Position numbers and translations under genes: made by a program. From an uncultured Bacteroidota bacterium (GTDB lineage Bacteria; Bacteroidota; Bacteroidia; Bacteroidales; P3), in the NCBI GenBank assembly GCA_902788805.1, contig CADALO010000012.1, forward strand, positions 1-64,000: a DNA stretch of 64,000 nucleotides, given 5' to 3'. Shown here piece by piece: positions 42,851 to 52,800 of the stretch. The notes under the pieces are model-generated. The model saw nothing but the letters and a program-made list of their open reading frames with translations, was not told the DNA's origin and did no database searches. Every line of letters begins with the position of its first letter. Within the stretch, counting starts at the first letter, position 1.

Positions 42851-43090
42851 GGCATCAACACCGTCGACGGCACCAACGCCATCAACGTTTATCCTAACCC
42901 GACATCAGGATTGCTGAATATCGATGCTGAAGGCTTAACCGCCATCGAAGTGTACGACATCAACGGACGCGTTGTGGCAACCTATGGTGCTGAAAACAAG
43001 ATAAACATTACCTCGCTGCCCGCCGGAGCCTACACCCTACGCATCCAGACGCAACAGGGCAACCACATAAGACGAATAATACTGAAATAA
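42584..43090 (+). CDS. 3' part of the adhesin gene with T9SS sorting domain (after frameshift)
   Basis: It continues the adhesin in another frame. First come two more repeat modules (CDSYTWNNVTYAESGEYSYQ and GSYQWNGETYTESGTYTW), then a linker (LFIQEVGINTVDG) and the type IX C-terminal domain: INVYPNPTSGLLNIDAEG, AIEVYDINGRVVATYG and SLPAGAYTLRIQTQ. Without this part the protein would be secreted but not anchored by T9SS. It overlaps the first frame by 38 bases. A sequencing or assembly error is as likely as a real frameshift. Confidence 0.8.
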   Translation, partial: CDSYTWNNVTYAESGEYSYQTTNAAGCDSTVTLTLTINTSSQTEIADTTTGSYQWNGETYTESGTYTWTGTNAAGCDSTVTLHLFIQEVGINTVDGTNAINVYPNPTSGLLNIDAEGLTAIEVYDINGRVVATYGAENKINITSLPAGAYTLRIQTQQGNHIRRIILK

Positions 43091-43091
43091 T

Positions 43092-43802
43092 ATGAAACTA
43101 CGATTCCTTTCGCTGCCACTGTTTGCAGCATTACTACTGACCTCGTGCGTGGTCTATCATCCGCACAACACCGACATACCATTGCTGCGCGAGCAGGGCG
43201 ACCTGCACGTCGACGGTTCAATCTCATTGTCGGCACCGCTGTTCGCTGCGCCGGCCATCAACGCCAATGTTGCCTATGCGCCGCTGAATATGCTTGGAGT
43301 ACAAGCTTCGGCCAGCTTCACCGACCCTGGCATTTATCACCTGCAAGCCGCAGCAGGCACTTACTTCCCATTCGGGATGAGCGTGCTGGAGTGCTATGTC
43401 GGCTACGGCTACGGCGCAACACAACAAGACACCGTCAGCAACCTGATCAACAACACCTACCGCACCGAAGGCCACTACAGCCTTGTCTTCAGTCAGATCA
43501 ACTTCGGTTGGACTGGCCTTGACGACGATTGCATAGACCTCGGCTTCGGCATCAAGTGCGGCTTGATGACGCCCCAGTTCGACAAGTACGAAGTGTTTTC
43601 CGACGGCACCGAGACCCTTGTGGTCCGTCACGATGCGCCCACTTTCGTTTTCCAACCGCAGATGGTGTTCCGCTTTGGATGGCCTAACTTCAAGTTCAGC
43701 TTCAACTTCGCCTTCGCTGCCTTGAGCGGATGGCCCACAGACGACAATTACTTCAACTACGACCGCTTCAGCGCCGGCTTCGGTATACACTATAAGTTTT
43801 AG
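43092..43802 (+). CDS. Predicted outer-membrane lipoprotein, beta-barrel-like
   Basis: A 236-residue lipoprotein (lipobox LLLTSC at about residue 19). It starts one base after the adhesin stop codon. The mature protein alternates short hydrophobic and aromatic strands (LECYVGYGYGATQQD, YSLVFSQINFGWTGL, KFSFNFAFAALSGW) and ends in FGIHYKF, which is typical of outer-membrane beta-barrel-like proteins of Bacteroidota. Its close coupling with the adhesin gene suggests a role at the same surface structure. No named family recognised. Confidence 0.7.
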   Translation: MKLRFLSLPLFAALLLTSCVVYHPHNTDIPLLREQGDLHVDGSISLSAPLFAAPAINANVAYAPLNMLGVQASASFTDPGIYHLQAAAGTYFPFGMSVLECYVGYGYGATQQDTVSNLINNTYRTEGHYSLVFSQINFGWTGLDDDCIDLGFGIKCGLMTPQFDKYEVFSDGTETLVVRHDAPTFVFQPQMVFRFGWPNFKFSFNFAFAALSGWPTDDNYFNYDRFSAGFGIHYKF

Positions 43803-43861
43803 GGTTTAAGGGTTTAAGAGTTTAAGAGTTTAAAAGTTTCAAGGATTAACTGACCATAATT

Positions 43862-44800
43862 ATGAAGCGACTTTTCCTGTTGATAATGCTGTCTGTCGTG
43901 GTTCTGGCGAACGCCACTGAACGCGACACCGTAGTGCCTCGGACATACGAATATGTGCAACGCGATGGCAAGCCGTTGCTGATGGATGTTTATCTTCCCT
44001 CCACGCCGCGTGTCGACTCAGCCTGCGTGGTCTATCTCTTTGGCGGAGGCTTCTTTAGCGGCTCACGCGATATAGAGGTTGTGCGCCTCTACTGCCAAAG
44101 CCTTGTGCGCGACGGCTATGCAGCCATAGCCATCGACTACCGGCTCCATTTGCGCGAGGTAGACAACGACACCATACGTCTCACCAATATGCAACACATC
44201 TTCCGCGATGCCATCAACATCGCAGCATCCGACTGTGCCGCTGCCATTGCCTTTATCTGTCGCAACGCCGCAGCGTGGGGTATTGCATCCAACCGCATAG
44301 TGCTGTGCGGTGGCAGCGCCGGAGCAATCGGCGTGCTGCAGCTCGACTACTGCCGCGCCAACGGTTTCGCTCCTGCCGACGAATTGCCCACAGGGTGGAA
44401 GCCTGCTGCTGTGGTGGCCTATTCCGGCGCCATCTATGCCGATGGCGTACGTCCGCGATATAAGACTGCACCGGCACCCACCTTCTTCCTGCACGGCGAC
44501 AAGGATCGCATAGTCAACTACAAAAAGTTTCCTCCTGTGCTGCGCTCAGGTCTCTACGGTCCCAAAAAGTTACACCGCGTTTTCGAGAAAAAAGACTACA
44601 CCCACTGGTTCTTCACTTACGAAGGCATAGGCCACGAAGTTGCCAACCTTCACATCTACACACTTCCCGAGTTCAAGGCCTTTGTCGAAGCCGTGCTACG
44701 TGGCCGCCAGATGCAATACGACGCCACTGTACGCGACAGCAAGGTGGTGCCCACCAAATGGACCGATATGAACGTCTTTGACCTTTATAAAGGTAATTAA
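43862..44800 (+). CDS. Exported alpha/beta hydrolase (esterase-like)
   Basis: A 312-residue protein with a signal peptide (MKRLFLLIMLSVVVLANA). The fold is visible from LLMDVYLPS onward. The oxyanion region is YLFGGGFFSGSRD, and the nucleophile elbow is CGGSAGAIGV. The acid is probably Asp in FLHGDKDRIVNY and the His is in GIGHEVANLH. This resembles acetyl or carbohydrate esterase-like members of the BD-FAE group. Short heptamer repeats (GTTTAAG) lie in the 60 bp before it. It may deacylate glycans in the periplasm (inference). Confidence 0.82.
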   Translation: MKRLFLLIMLSVVVLANATERDTVVPRTYEYVQRDGKPLLMDVYLPSTPRVDSACVVYLFGGGFFSGSRDIEVVRLYCQSLVRDGYAAIAIDYRLHLREVDNDTIRLTNMQHIFRDAINIAASDCAAAIAFICRNAAAWGIASNRIVLCGGSAGAIGVLQLDYCRANGFAPADELPTGWKPAAVVAYSGAIYADGVRPRYKTAPAPTFFLHGDKDRIVNYKKFPPVLRSGLYGPKKLHRVFEKKDYTHWFFTYEGIGHEVANLHIYTLPEFKAFVEAVLRGRQMQYDATVRDSKVVPTKWTDMNVFDLYKGN

Positions 44801-44831
44801 CATATTATTTAATCCAAAAAAATCAAACATT

Positions 44832-45269
44832 ATGAAAAAAACAATCAATCTGATCCTTTGCTTTGTAGCAATGGCATCGTTCTGCGCAGCAAGCTGCGAG
44901 AAAGACAACGAAGGTGAAAACAACGGCAACAATGGTAACAACGGCAACAGCTACACTGCCGAGATGTTTATCGGAGCCTGGCGAGTGGACAATATGACCG
45001 TAGACGGCCGGGATATGACGCCCGAGAATATGCTCTTCATTATGGATGAAGGCGGTAACGGTCTGGCCAACGACAACGGTGTGACTGAAAACAACGAATT
45101 TACCTGGAGCGTCAGCGGCGACCAGCTGACCATCACGCCACGCAGCGGAACCCACTTTGTCTATACCGTCAACGACCTATCCGCTACCGAATGCACCTTC
45201 AGCGGCACCAATGTGCCAATGGCCGACATTCCAGGCAATGTGGTTGTACACCTTGTGAGAGTGAGATAA
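44832..45269 (+). CDS. Lipocalin-like lipoprotein
   Basis: A 145-residue lipoprotein from ATG at 44832 (MKKTINLILCFVAMASFCAA, lipobox AASC). A short Asn-Gly-rich linker follows (GENNGNNGNNGNS). The rest is a small beta-barrel typical for Bacteroidales lipocalin-like domains: MFIGAWRVDNMTVDGRDMTP at the start, FTWSVSGDQLTITP in the middle and VVHLVRVR at the end. Ligand and role are unknown. A bidirectional terminator follows. Confidence 0.7.
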   Translation: MKKTINLILCFVAMASFCAASCEKDNEGENNGNNGNNGNSYTAEMFIGAWRVDNMTVDGRDMTPENMLFIMDEGGNGLANDNGVTENNEFTWSVSGDQLTITPRSGTHFVYTVNDLSATECTFSGTNVPMADIPGNVVVHLVRVR

Positions 45270-45281
45270 ACTGGAAAAAAC

Positions 45282-45315
45282 AAAAAAAAGCCCCGGAAAC
45301 GGGGCTTTTTTTTTA
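45282..45315. terminator. Bidirectional terminator
   Basis: AGCCCCG and CGGGGCT around GAAA, with A-runs on the left and T-runs on the right. It serves the plus-strand lipoprotein gene and the minus-strand GLUG gene, whose stop codon lies in its T-run. Confidence 0.85.
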
Positions 45316-48300
45316 TTCTTGGTGTTCTTGATTGATAATCACCTTTGTATTACCTTCCACCTCTCCTTGGTTGCCGCCGCCGTAGACACTGCCAAACACC
45401 CTGGTCTTGCCATAGATTCTCACCTCTACATCGCCTATAACCTTGCCAAGGCCATCGAGGTCTACCGTGGTATATAAGATATGGTTGGCATTGTCAATAC
45501 TGATGGATCCAGCGTGCTCCCATCTGTAAGTTGTCGTCGGGCCTTTGACACCTGTACGATAAGTACCAAGACTTTCATAATAGTACGGCTCAGATTGGAA
45601 ACCTATTTGATCCATTTCAACCGTGGGTAGTGATGCCGAATAGCCGGCGCCAAAGACACTTCCGTATACAATACAGCTGTCGAGCGTGGATGTCACAGGC
45701 CCGTCGACCTTACCAAGGCTGCCACCGCCATAGAAATCATTCAAAATGGTGCAACCCTTCAACACTGATGTGACATTGTGTGTCGTTGCCAGCGAAAAAC
45801 CGACAAATTCAACCCATAGACGAGCCACATTACTGATATTGCTTGACATAGGAATAAATTGGTAGTCAATCTGTGTAGATATACCGCCGTATGTACCGCT
45901 ATAAGATTGCGTATACTCCGCCTGCACCCAGTCGTTCCACGAATTAAAATATGTTACATTACTATTTCCAGGAGGCGTACCTTCGCCTGGCAAATTAATT
46001 ACATTGTTTCTATTAGCCGGAGCATAACGGCTGTATGAGTTGCCGCCATAGCCAGCACCGAAATAGGTGCCGAAAACACAGTTGGTTGCGGTTGTGGTGA
46101 CAGTTCGTCCGTTTTTCATATCACCGAATTTTGGGCCACCGCAGTACTGTCGCACGTAGCTGTTTGAGATGGTTGTATTTATATTGCCAAAAACAGGCTT
46201 GTCAAAGTTGATGCCACCTCCATAGAACTCATCGATATCAGCATTGTCGATAATCCAAGTGATATTACCCTTGCCGACAGAAGTACCTATGCCTTCCATT
46301 CCTGCACCAGCCATCTCTCCAAACCTTCCGCCATTGATATAGCATTCGGCGTTGTCATCGTATATTTTGGCCTGCGACTGATAGAATCCGGTGAGGTAGA
46401 ATTTGTCGAAGTCTCCTCCTGTGACTGATATCGGCGGATGTGGAGTGCTCTTGTTTGTATGGTCTTGATGGCTACCGCGATGGAACTCCTTAAACCACAC
46501 ATTACCTCCCACGTGGAAATACGAAACTCTGTCTCCTGCATCCTGCTGCTGTGTAACCCATTGCTCAATGACACCGCCCTGTAGGATATAGGGTTTCTTG
46601 ACCCTGTCATTTCCACTGTATTCAAACTGGGTAACGCGGAAGAGGGCGGTGTTGGTCACCTCAAACCAATATTTGGGCTGCATAATACCCAGATTGTATG
46701 AACCTGTGCCGCCAGTGGTCTTCTGTGCCATACCAAGGCCTATCAGGTTCAAAAAATCGTATCTTACGGGATGGAAGCCCGGACGAGCGTTAAAACGAAG
46801 TATTAAAGAATAGTCCGGTTCATTGTCGCCATCCAAGTCAACAGAGGTAACCGTATAGGGCTTTCCTTCACTTGCTTCTGGGGTGGAAGTATGGTGATAA
46901 TTGCCCACAAGTACCACGGCATAGTCATAAACGGTATGACTGGCACTCTCCGTAGCTCCCTTAAAAAGTCCATTATCTTTCGAACTTGAGATAGCGTCGC
47001 TCATTGAGGTGAAAACAATCTGGCCATTGAAGGTAGATACACCATTAATATAGCGCTGACTTCCACCAACTGTAGTGACATTGATGGGAGTGGTCATAGC
47101 ATCATTTATATATCCTGCTTTAGTAAAATCATTTCCAGTACCATTCTTATAGGTCACATCCCAGTAAGCGTCTGACAGATAAACAGCCTTGCCCCAATAA
47201 GGTTGGATAGTGATAGCCGTCACCCCTTCGGGCACATCCCAGTAGGCGCCCTGATTGAATACACGGCCGCTGGCGCTGTAGAGGTCTTTGTCGGTACATT
47301 TACGGTCGGCAAAATTGTAGGCTGGAGCATCGTCGCCTGTAGTGAAACTGCCAGCTGTACCACCAGTGATACTGGTAATCTTCCAACCAGTGACCACACG
47401 GTTTCCCGTATAGTTGCCGTCGCAGTAGTCATTATAGTATGGCAGCTGCACCTTGCCGTAGTTAAAGTTGAAGTGTTCAAAATCCTTGTCGGTGATAATA
47501 AGATCAAGCACACCTGATTCGCCAGGCTTTAGGCCGGCACCTGTCGGAGCAGTGAATTGTGCGCCACCCGTCCCCATCTGTATGGTGACGTGCAGCACAC
47601 CATTGTCGCCTTCGCCGGTCAGTTTACGCCCCTGACAGCGGTGCGCCACATCATAGGCAGTCGAATTAGGAGTGTAGTTGACCACCGAAGCATATCTGCC
47701 AGGAGTTTTAAGGACAGGATATGGTGTGGTGGTTCCTATCTGGCTGGGTTCCATCACCCATTTCATCATCTCGTCCTTGTTTGCAGCATCACCCGTGGCC
47801 CACCAGGCAGCCAACTCGCGGTTGCTGTTGAGCAAGTGACGGTAAAATTCAAAGCGCTGCAGGAAGCGTGTCTCGGCTCCAAGGGCACAGTTATAGACTT
47901 TGGCAATGTTGTTATCCTGAATATATGACGCTTCGATGCGGAAGTAGTTGAAGTTGTTGACGCCACTGGCATCGCCGTCGTTGGTGATAATCTCACCGTT
48001 GTAGATGGGAGCAATCGATGCACCACTCACTTCACCATAGAACATACAGTTCATCACCATCGTATTAAGGCTGTTCGCTGTGGTTGCCACATTGTTGTAA
48101 CCCACTATGCCGCCAACATAATTGCCTCCTGCGACATTGGCATAGCTGAAACAGTTGATGACACGCGAAGTGCCGTCCAGAAGGCCCACGATGCCACCTA
48201 CATATCCGCTGCCGCTGATGGTGCTGCTGCACGAAGTAATGACGTCATATCCATCAGCATCTTTTGCCACCGTGCTATTGCTGGCCAGCACACCGCAGTT

Positions 48301-49692
48301 GTATATGCGGGTGGAACCCGTTGCCTCATTGCAGATTGCACCGACATTGGTGCCGCCACTGATATTCACATTGTCAACAAATACATTCTTTATCGTCGCC
48401 CCGTCAGCATAAGCCACAAGCGGATGGTCGAGACCGCTAACTGTATTCAGCTGGCCATCAATGACTCCCGTAAAAGGATTATCGCTGGTGCCGATCGAAG
48501 CCGTGGAAATAAAGTCACTGGCAAGGAAATATCGGCGGCTCATATCCACCATTTCACTTGATGAATGCACTGTGAGAGGTGGAAGATACACAGCCTCGTT
48601 GGATTTGCGGTAACCTGCCTTTGTAGCGATGGCACGGACAATTGTGGAGCTGCCAAGATTGAACGAGCCACTATAGGTCGGCGACGAATTGGATGGCTCG
48701 CTGCCATCTGTGGTATAGTGGATAGTTGACCCCACAGTGGCACAGGAGATAGAGATATCACTGTTGTTCACTACGATGTCAGGGCGTTCGCAGACAGGGA
48801 GATTGTATGTAGTGACATCTGACGGGAAAGGATCGCCTGCTATGTGTGCCATAGCCTTGATAACAGCCATACTTTCTGTCTGAGATATAATGACTGGCGT
48901 TGAACCGGTGTTAGGAGTCGACAAAGTAGGGGTGGTTCCGTCGGTAGTATAATAGATGGTTGCTCCCGCCTCGGCAGTAATAGTGAATGTACCATCGTGA
49001 TTGTTGGTAATAACAGGTGAGTGGATGGCGGCATTCTCAAGATAGAATTTCGAATTGTTGTCTCGCGTTGCATATATACCGATGATACCCTTGGTGTTGA
49101 CATAGCCAGTTGGACCACCAGTCTTGCCTGAGACGCCTACGAGACTATTGTCGTTGCCACCGTTGACGGTGAGATATGTATTAAGGGTTTTGGGCTTGAT
49201 ATTCAAAGCCGTTCCATCCGGATCGGGCAACAGGGCGAAAAGAGCCTTGTCGTCGGGCTCTGCCAGCGCCTCCAGGTGCACACGCATTCGGTTGGCATCG
49301 CCAGTCGTGTTGATCTGGCCGTTCAAAACGATATATTTGCCATCTGAGACGCGTCGGATGTAGTAGTAGTCCTCCGTGGGGTGCTTCTCGACATACCACA
49401 CTGCTTTTGCGTTGACATCGTAAACTCCGTCACGGCATTTGTGCGTTGTGAGGAAGGGTGTCTCGTTTGGTTGGCTGGTAAAGTCGTCGGTGGCCTGATA
49501 ATAGCACCATCCTTCCGTCGGGCAGAGGTAATAATTGGTCGTAGGGTTGGCGGAATTGTAACCAGTGCTTGCAATATAATATATTCCCGAGTAATCCGTC
49601 TGAGCTTTGATGGCTCCGCAGCCCAACAAAAAGACCAGCAGGAACAAGTATGAAATAAGATATTTTTTTATATGTATAATGCTTTTTTTCAT
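45313..49692 (-). CDS. Giant exported GLUG-motif protein (paralogue A)
   Basis: A 1459-residue protein from ATG at 49692; the upstream TTG extension is less likely. It starts with a signal peptide (LISYLFLLVFLLGCGAIKAQ). Order of parts: an RICIN/ML-like N-terminal module (about 30-200), chitobiase/FN3-like modules (YTTDGTTPTLSTPN and YTTDGSEPSNSSPTY, about 250-370), and GLUG motifs (GSGYVGGIVGLLDGTSRVIN, about 490-540). Then comes a long Gly-rich beta-helix-like part with words such as YGGGSLGKVDG and VFGAGYSA. It ends abruptly after YGGGNQGEVEGNTKVIINQE without a T9SS sorting domain. The last 1000 residues are strongly similar to the neighbour at 49878. A -7 box TATATTTG lies at 49785-49792. 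Confidence 0.8.
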   Translation of the reverse strand: MKKSIIHIKKYLISYLFLLVFLLGCGAIKAQTDYSGIYYIASTGYNSANPTTNYYLCPTEGWCYYQATDDFTSQPNETPFLTTHKCRDGVYDVNAKAVWYVEKHPTEDYYYIRRVSDGKYIVLNGQINTTGDANRMRVHLEALAEPDDKALFALLPDPDGTALNIKPKTLNTYLTVNGGNDNSLVGVSGKTGGPTGYVNTKGIIGIYATRDNNSKFYLENAAIHSPVITNNHDGTFTITAEAGATIYYTTDGTTPTLSTPNTGSTPVIISQTESMAVIKAMAHIAGDPFPSDVTTYNLPVCERPDIVVNNSDISISCATVGSTIHYTTDGSEPSNSSPTYSGSFNLGSSTIVRAIATKAGYRKSNEAVYLPPLTVHSSSEMVDMSRRYFLASDFISTASIGTSDNPFTGVIDGQLNTVSGLDHPLVAYADGATIKNVFVDNVNISGGTNVGAICNEATGSTRIYNCGVLASNSTVAKDADGYDVITSCSSTISGSGYVGGIVGLLDGTSRVINCFSYANVAGGNYVGGIVGYNNVATTANSLNTMVMNCMFYGEVSGASIAPIYNGEIITNDGDASGVNNFNYFRIEASYIQDNNIAKVYNCALGAETRFLQRFEFYRHLLNSNRELAAWWATGDAANKDEMMKWVMEPSQIGTTTPYPVLKTPGRYASVVNYTPNSTAYDVAHRCQGRKLTGEGDNGVLHVTIQMGTGGAQFTAPTGAGLKPGESGVLDLIITDKDFEHFNFNYGKVQLPYYNDYCDGNYTGNRVVTGWKITSITGGTAGSFTTGDDAPAYNFADRKCTDKDLYSASGRVFNQGAYWDVPEGVTAITIQPYWGKAVYLSDAYWDVTYKNGTGNDFTKAGYINDAMTTPINVTTVGGSQRYINGVSTFNGQIVFTSMSDAISSSKDNGLFKGATESASHTVYDYAVVLVGNYHHTSTPEASEGKPYTVTSVDLDGDNEPDYSLILRFNARPGFHPVRYDFLNLIGLGMAQKTTGGTGSYNLGIMQPKYWFEVTNTALFRVTQFEYSGNDRVKKPYILQGGVIEQWVTQQQDAGDRVSYFHVGGNVWFKEFHRGSHQDHTNKSTPHPPISVTGGDFDKFYLTGFYQSQAKIYDDNAECYINGGRFGEMAGAGMEGIGTSVGKGNITWIIDNADIDEFYGGGINFDKPVFGNINTTISNSYVRQYCGGPKFGDMKNGRTVTTTATNCVFGTYFGAGYGGNSYSRYAPANRNNVINLPGEGTPPGNSNVTYFNSWNDWVQAEYTQSYSGTYGGISTQIDYQFIPMSSNISNVARLWVEFVGFSLATTHNVTSVLKGCTILNDFYGGGSLGKVDGPVTSTLDSCIVYGSVFGAGYSASLPTVEMDQIGFQSEPYYYESLGTYRTGVKGPTTTYRWEHAGSISIDNANHILYTTVDLDGLGKVIGDVEVRIYGKTRVFGSVYGGGNQGEVEGNTKVIINQEHQE

Positions 49693-49784
49693 TATATATG
49701 ACAAATTCTTCTTGCCGACAAACTATCTAAAAGTTAGCACGTTCGCAAGAAAATCATATAGCTTTCGTATATCATTTCTATATG

Positions 49785-49792
49785 CAAATATA
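49785..49792 (-). promoter_or_regulatory. -7 box of GLUG paralogue A
   Basis: TATATTTG on the minus strand, about 93 bp upstream of the start at 49692. Confidence 0.4.
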
Positions 49793-49819
49793 CACTTTTT
49801 TTTATTTATAGATAAAAAA

Positions 49820-49855
49820 ATATCGTAGGCAGGGGTTCCTCCCTGCCTACGATAT
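49820..49855 (-). terminator. Terminator of GLUG paralogue B
   Basis: ATATCGTAGGCAGGG (49820-49834) pairs perfectly with CCCTGCCTACGATAT (49841-49855). It is 22 bp after the stop of the gene at 49878 and is followed by T-runs on the minus strand. Confidence 0.85.
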
Positions 49856-49877
49856 TTTCTCTGTCTGCCGATGACGG

Positions 49878-52800
49878 TTACGGAGTAACTTCGCCGTTGA
49901 CAATCACTTTCGTGTCGCCTCCGACCTGGCCTTGGTTGCCGCCGCCGTAAACGTTGCCGTAAACCTTGGCTGCGCCCGTAAACTTGACCTCAGTATTGGT
50001 GCTGACGGCAGCAGCGTTTCCGCCGCCGAAGACATTTCGGTTAACAACGGCCCTATTCGTCACCTCGACATAGGTGTTGCCGTTGATGGCAGCAGCATTT
50101 CCGCCACCAAACACATCGCCTCCCACACGGCAGGGATAAGCCACCGACTCTCTCTTGGCGCCAATGGTCACTTTAGGCGAACCTGTAACCACAGCACCTG
50201 CACCAAGACCGCCGCCAAACACATTTTGGTTGACGGTGCCTTTTATGATGTTGACTTCAGGGTAACCAGTCGAATGGCTGTAGGGTGCCAGCTGGCCGCC
50301 ACCGTAGACATTGTCTATGCTCAGCGCGCACTCGCTGTTCTCATACACATTGACCGTTATTGTGCCGCCAATGGTACCCTTGACATTGCTGCCTCCGAAG
50401 GCGTTGCCGATAGTGCCGCCGTAGATGTTGAGCAGCACATTGCCGCTGATGCTGGCGTCGGTTTCATTCGTACCCTTGCTGCCGGCATAGACATTGTCTA
50501 TTACGCCGCCTTCGACAGTAAGCGTGACATTGCCTGTGATTGATGCCAGATTCGAGCCGCCATAGAGGTCGGTGATATAAACAGGGTGTTCTGTGTTGCA
50601 GACGATAGTCGTGGTAAGGTCTGTCGTGATGGGCATCAGGTTATTGCCGCAGAAGTACTCCTTGATATCCTCCTCGCATCCGCTCGAGCTGGTCAGCGTG
50701 GCCGTGATGGAACCTCCAATAGTACCGTTCTTGTTGCTTCCGTTGAAGAGGTGATTGAAAATGCCACCATTCACGGTCAGCGCCACACCGCCATTGCCGA
50801 TGTTGGCAGCCGTAATCTCTCCGTTGCCGCCGCCGAAGGCCCAGTCGAAGCGGCCGCCGTCGACGATTGTAGCCACACCCTGGGCCGCAGCAGCGTTGCC
50901 GCCACCGAATATACGTCTGATGGTGTTGTCGCAAGTATAGATATGCACCGTCGCTTTCTTAGTGGATGCATCGCCACCCATAGGGGCATAGTCGGCCGCA
51001 TTGCCGCCGCCAAACACCTGGTCGATGGCATAGCCGGCATCGGCTACGGTGTTCGTACCTGTCGTCTGAGCCGTCTTGTACACATTCACAAACACATCGG
51101 CCTGCGGCGAACCGTTGGTATTGTTGCAGCCGTATACCGAGCTTGCTGTCAGGTTGGCGTCGCCCGAATAGTTGCCAGTACCGTCGTCCGCACCGATATT
51201 AACCGTTACCACGCCATTCACTTTGGCAGCAACAGCAGTTGTATGTTCAGCATCGACAATGCAGCCCTGACCGCCGCCATAGATGTTGCCACCGTAGGTG
51301 CCGCCAAGGATGTTGACCGTCGTAGTGTTGTTTGCATCAGTATTGGCATTGCTCAAGGCTCCGCCGCCATATACATCGCCCACAATGTGCGAATTGCCGG
51401 TAATGGTGAGCGACACATCGCCCATCACTTGTCCAAGAGTGGTAAGGTCCTCTGTTGTGTAGAGTATATGGTTAGGCTTATCAATGCTGATGGAATTGCC
51501 GTGTTCCCAAGTGTAGGTGGTTGTTGCGCCTTTAACGCCAGTGCGATAGGTACCGAGGGCATCGTAATAGTAGGGTTCCACCCTAAAGCCAATAGAATCC
51601 ACTTCGACGGTGGGCAGCGATGCCGAAAAGCCTGCACCATATACATTGCCGTTCACAGTGCAACTGTCAAGGGTGGATGAGGCTGGGCCGTTAACCGCGC
51701 CAAGGCTACCGCCGCCATAGTAGTCATTCAAGATGGTGCAACCCGTCAACGTAGAAGTAACGTTGCGGCAAGTGGCCAGGGAGAACTTTACATACTCCAC
51801 AAAAATACGCGCACAGTTATCAAGATTACCAGACATAGGCAGGAACTGGTAGCCGAACTGAGTTGATACACCATCGTAAGTGGAGTTGTAATCTTGTTTA
51901 TAGAATCTTGCCAACCAAGCGTTCCAAGAAGCGTCGTTACCAGCCTGAGCATTGTTATGGGGAAAGTTTATTACGTTGTTATGGTTGTATGGTGCCTGAC
52001 GGCTGTAGGAGTTGCCACCGTAGCCAGCACCGAAGAAAGTACCAAAGGTGCAGCCCGTAGCCGTAGTGGTTACCGTCTTTCCGACGCTCATATCACCGAA
52101 CTTGGGGCCGCCGCAGTATAACTCGATATAACCGCCCGTAATTGTGGTACTAAGATTACCTGTCACCGGTTTGGCAGCATTGATACCACCGGCAAAAAAC
52201 TCACGGATGTCGGCATTCTGCACTTGCCAGGTGATGTTGCCCGTGTTGTCGGCACCATTGGCTTTGCCTATGCCCTCCATAGCAGCGCCTGCCACGATGC
52301 CGAAGCGGCCTCCGTTGATGTAACATTCGGCATTGTCGGCATAGCTGGTGATATTGCCTAGATAGAGACCTGTAAGATAGAACTCTTCGTAGTCGCCGCC
52401 GGTGACCGATACAGGTGGATGTTTCGATTGATATGTATAATCTTGGTGGGTGCCGCGGTGGAACTCCTTGAACCATACGTTGCCTCCCACAAGGAAATAG
52501 GTGGTTTTATTAGCAACACCATTGCTCTGACCGCTCACCCACTGTTCTATAACGCCGCCCTGCACAATATAGGGAGCCGCAACTCGGTTGGTACGGTCGT
52601 ACTCAAACTGGGTGACACGGAAGAGCGAGGTATTGGTAGTCTCAAACCAACCCAAAGGTTGCATAATACCGAAGTTGTACGAACCCGTTCCGCCGTTGGA
52701 CTTCTGCGCCATACCGAGACCTATCAGGTTCAGGAAATCGTACCTCACAGGATGAAACTGGGTTCGACTATCGAAGCGAAGGATAAAAGAATAGTCCGGT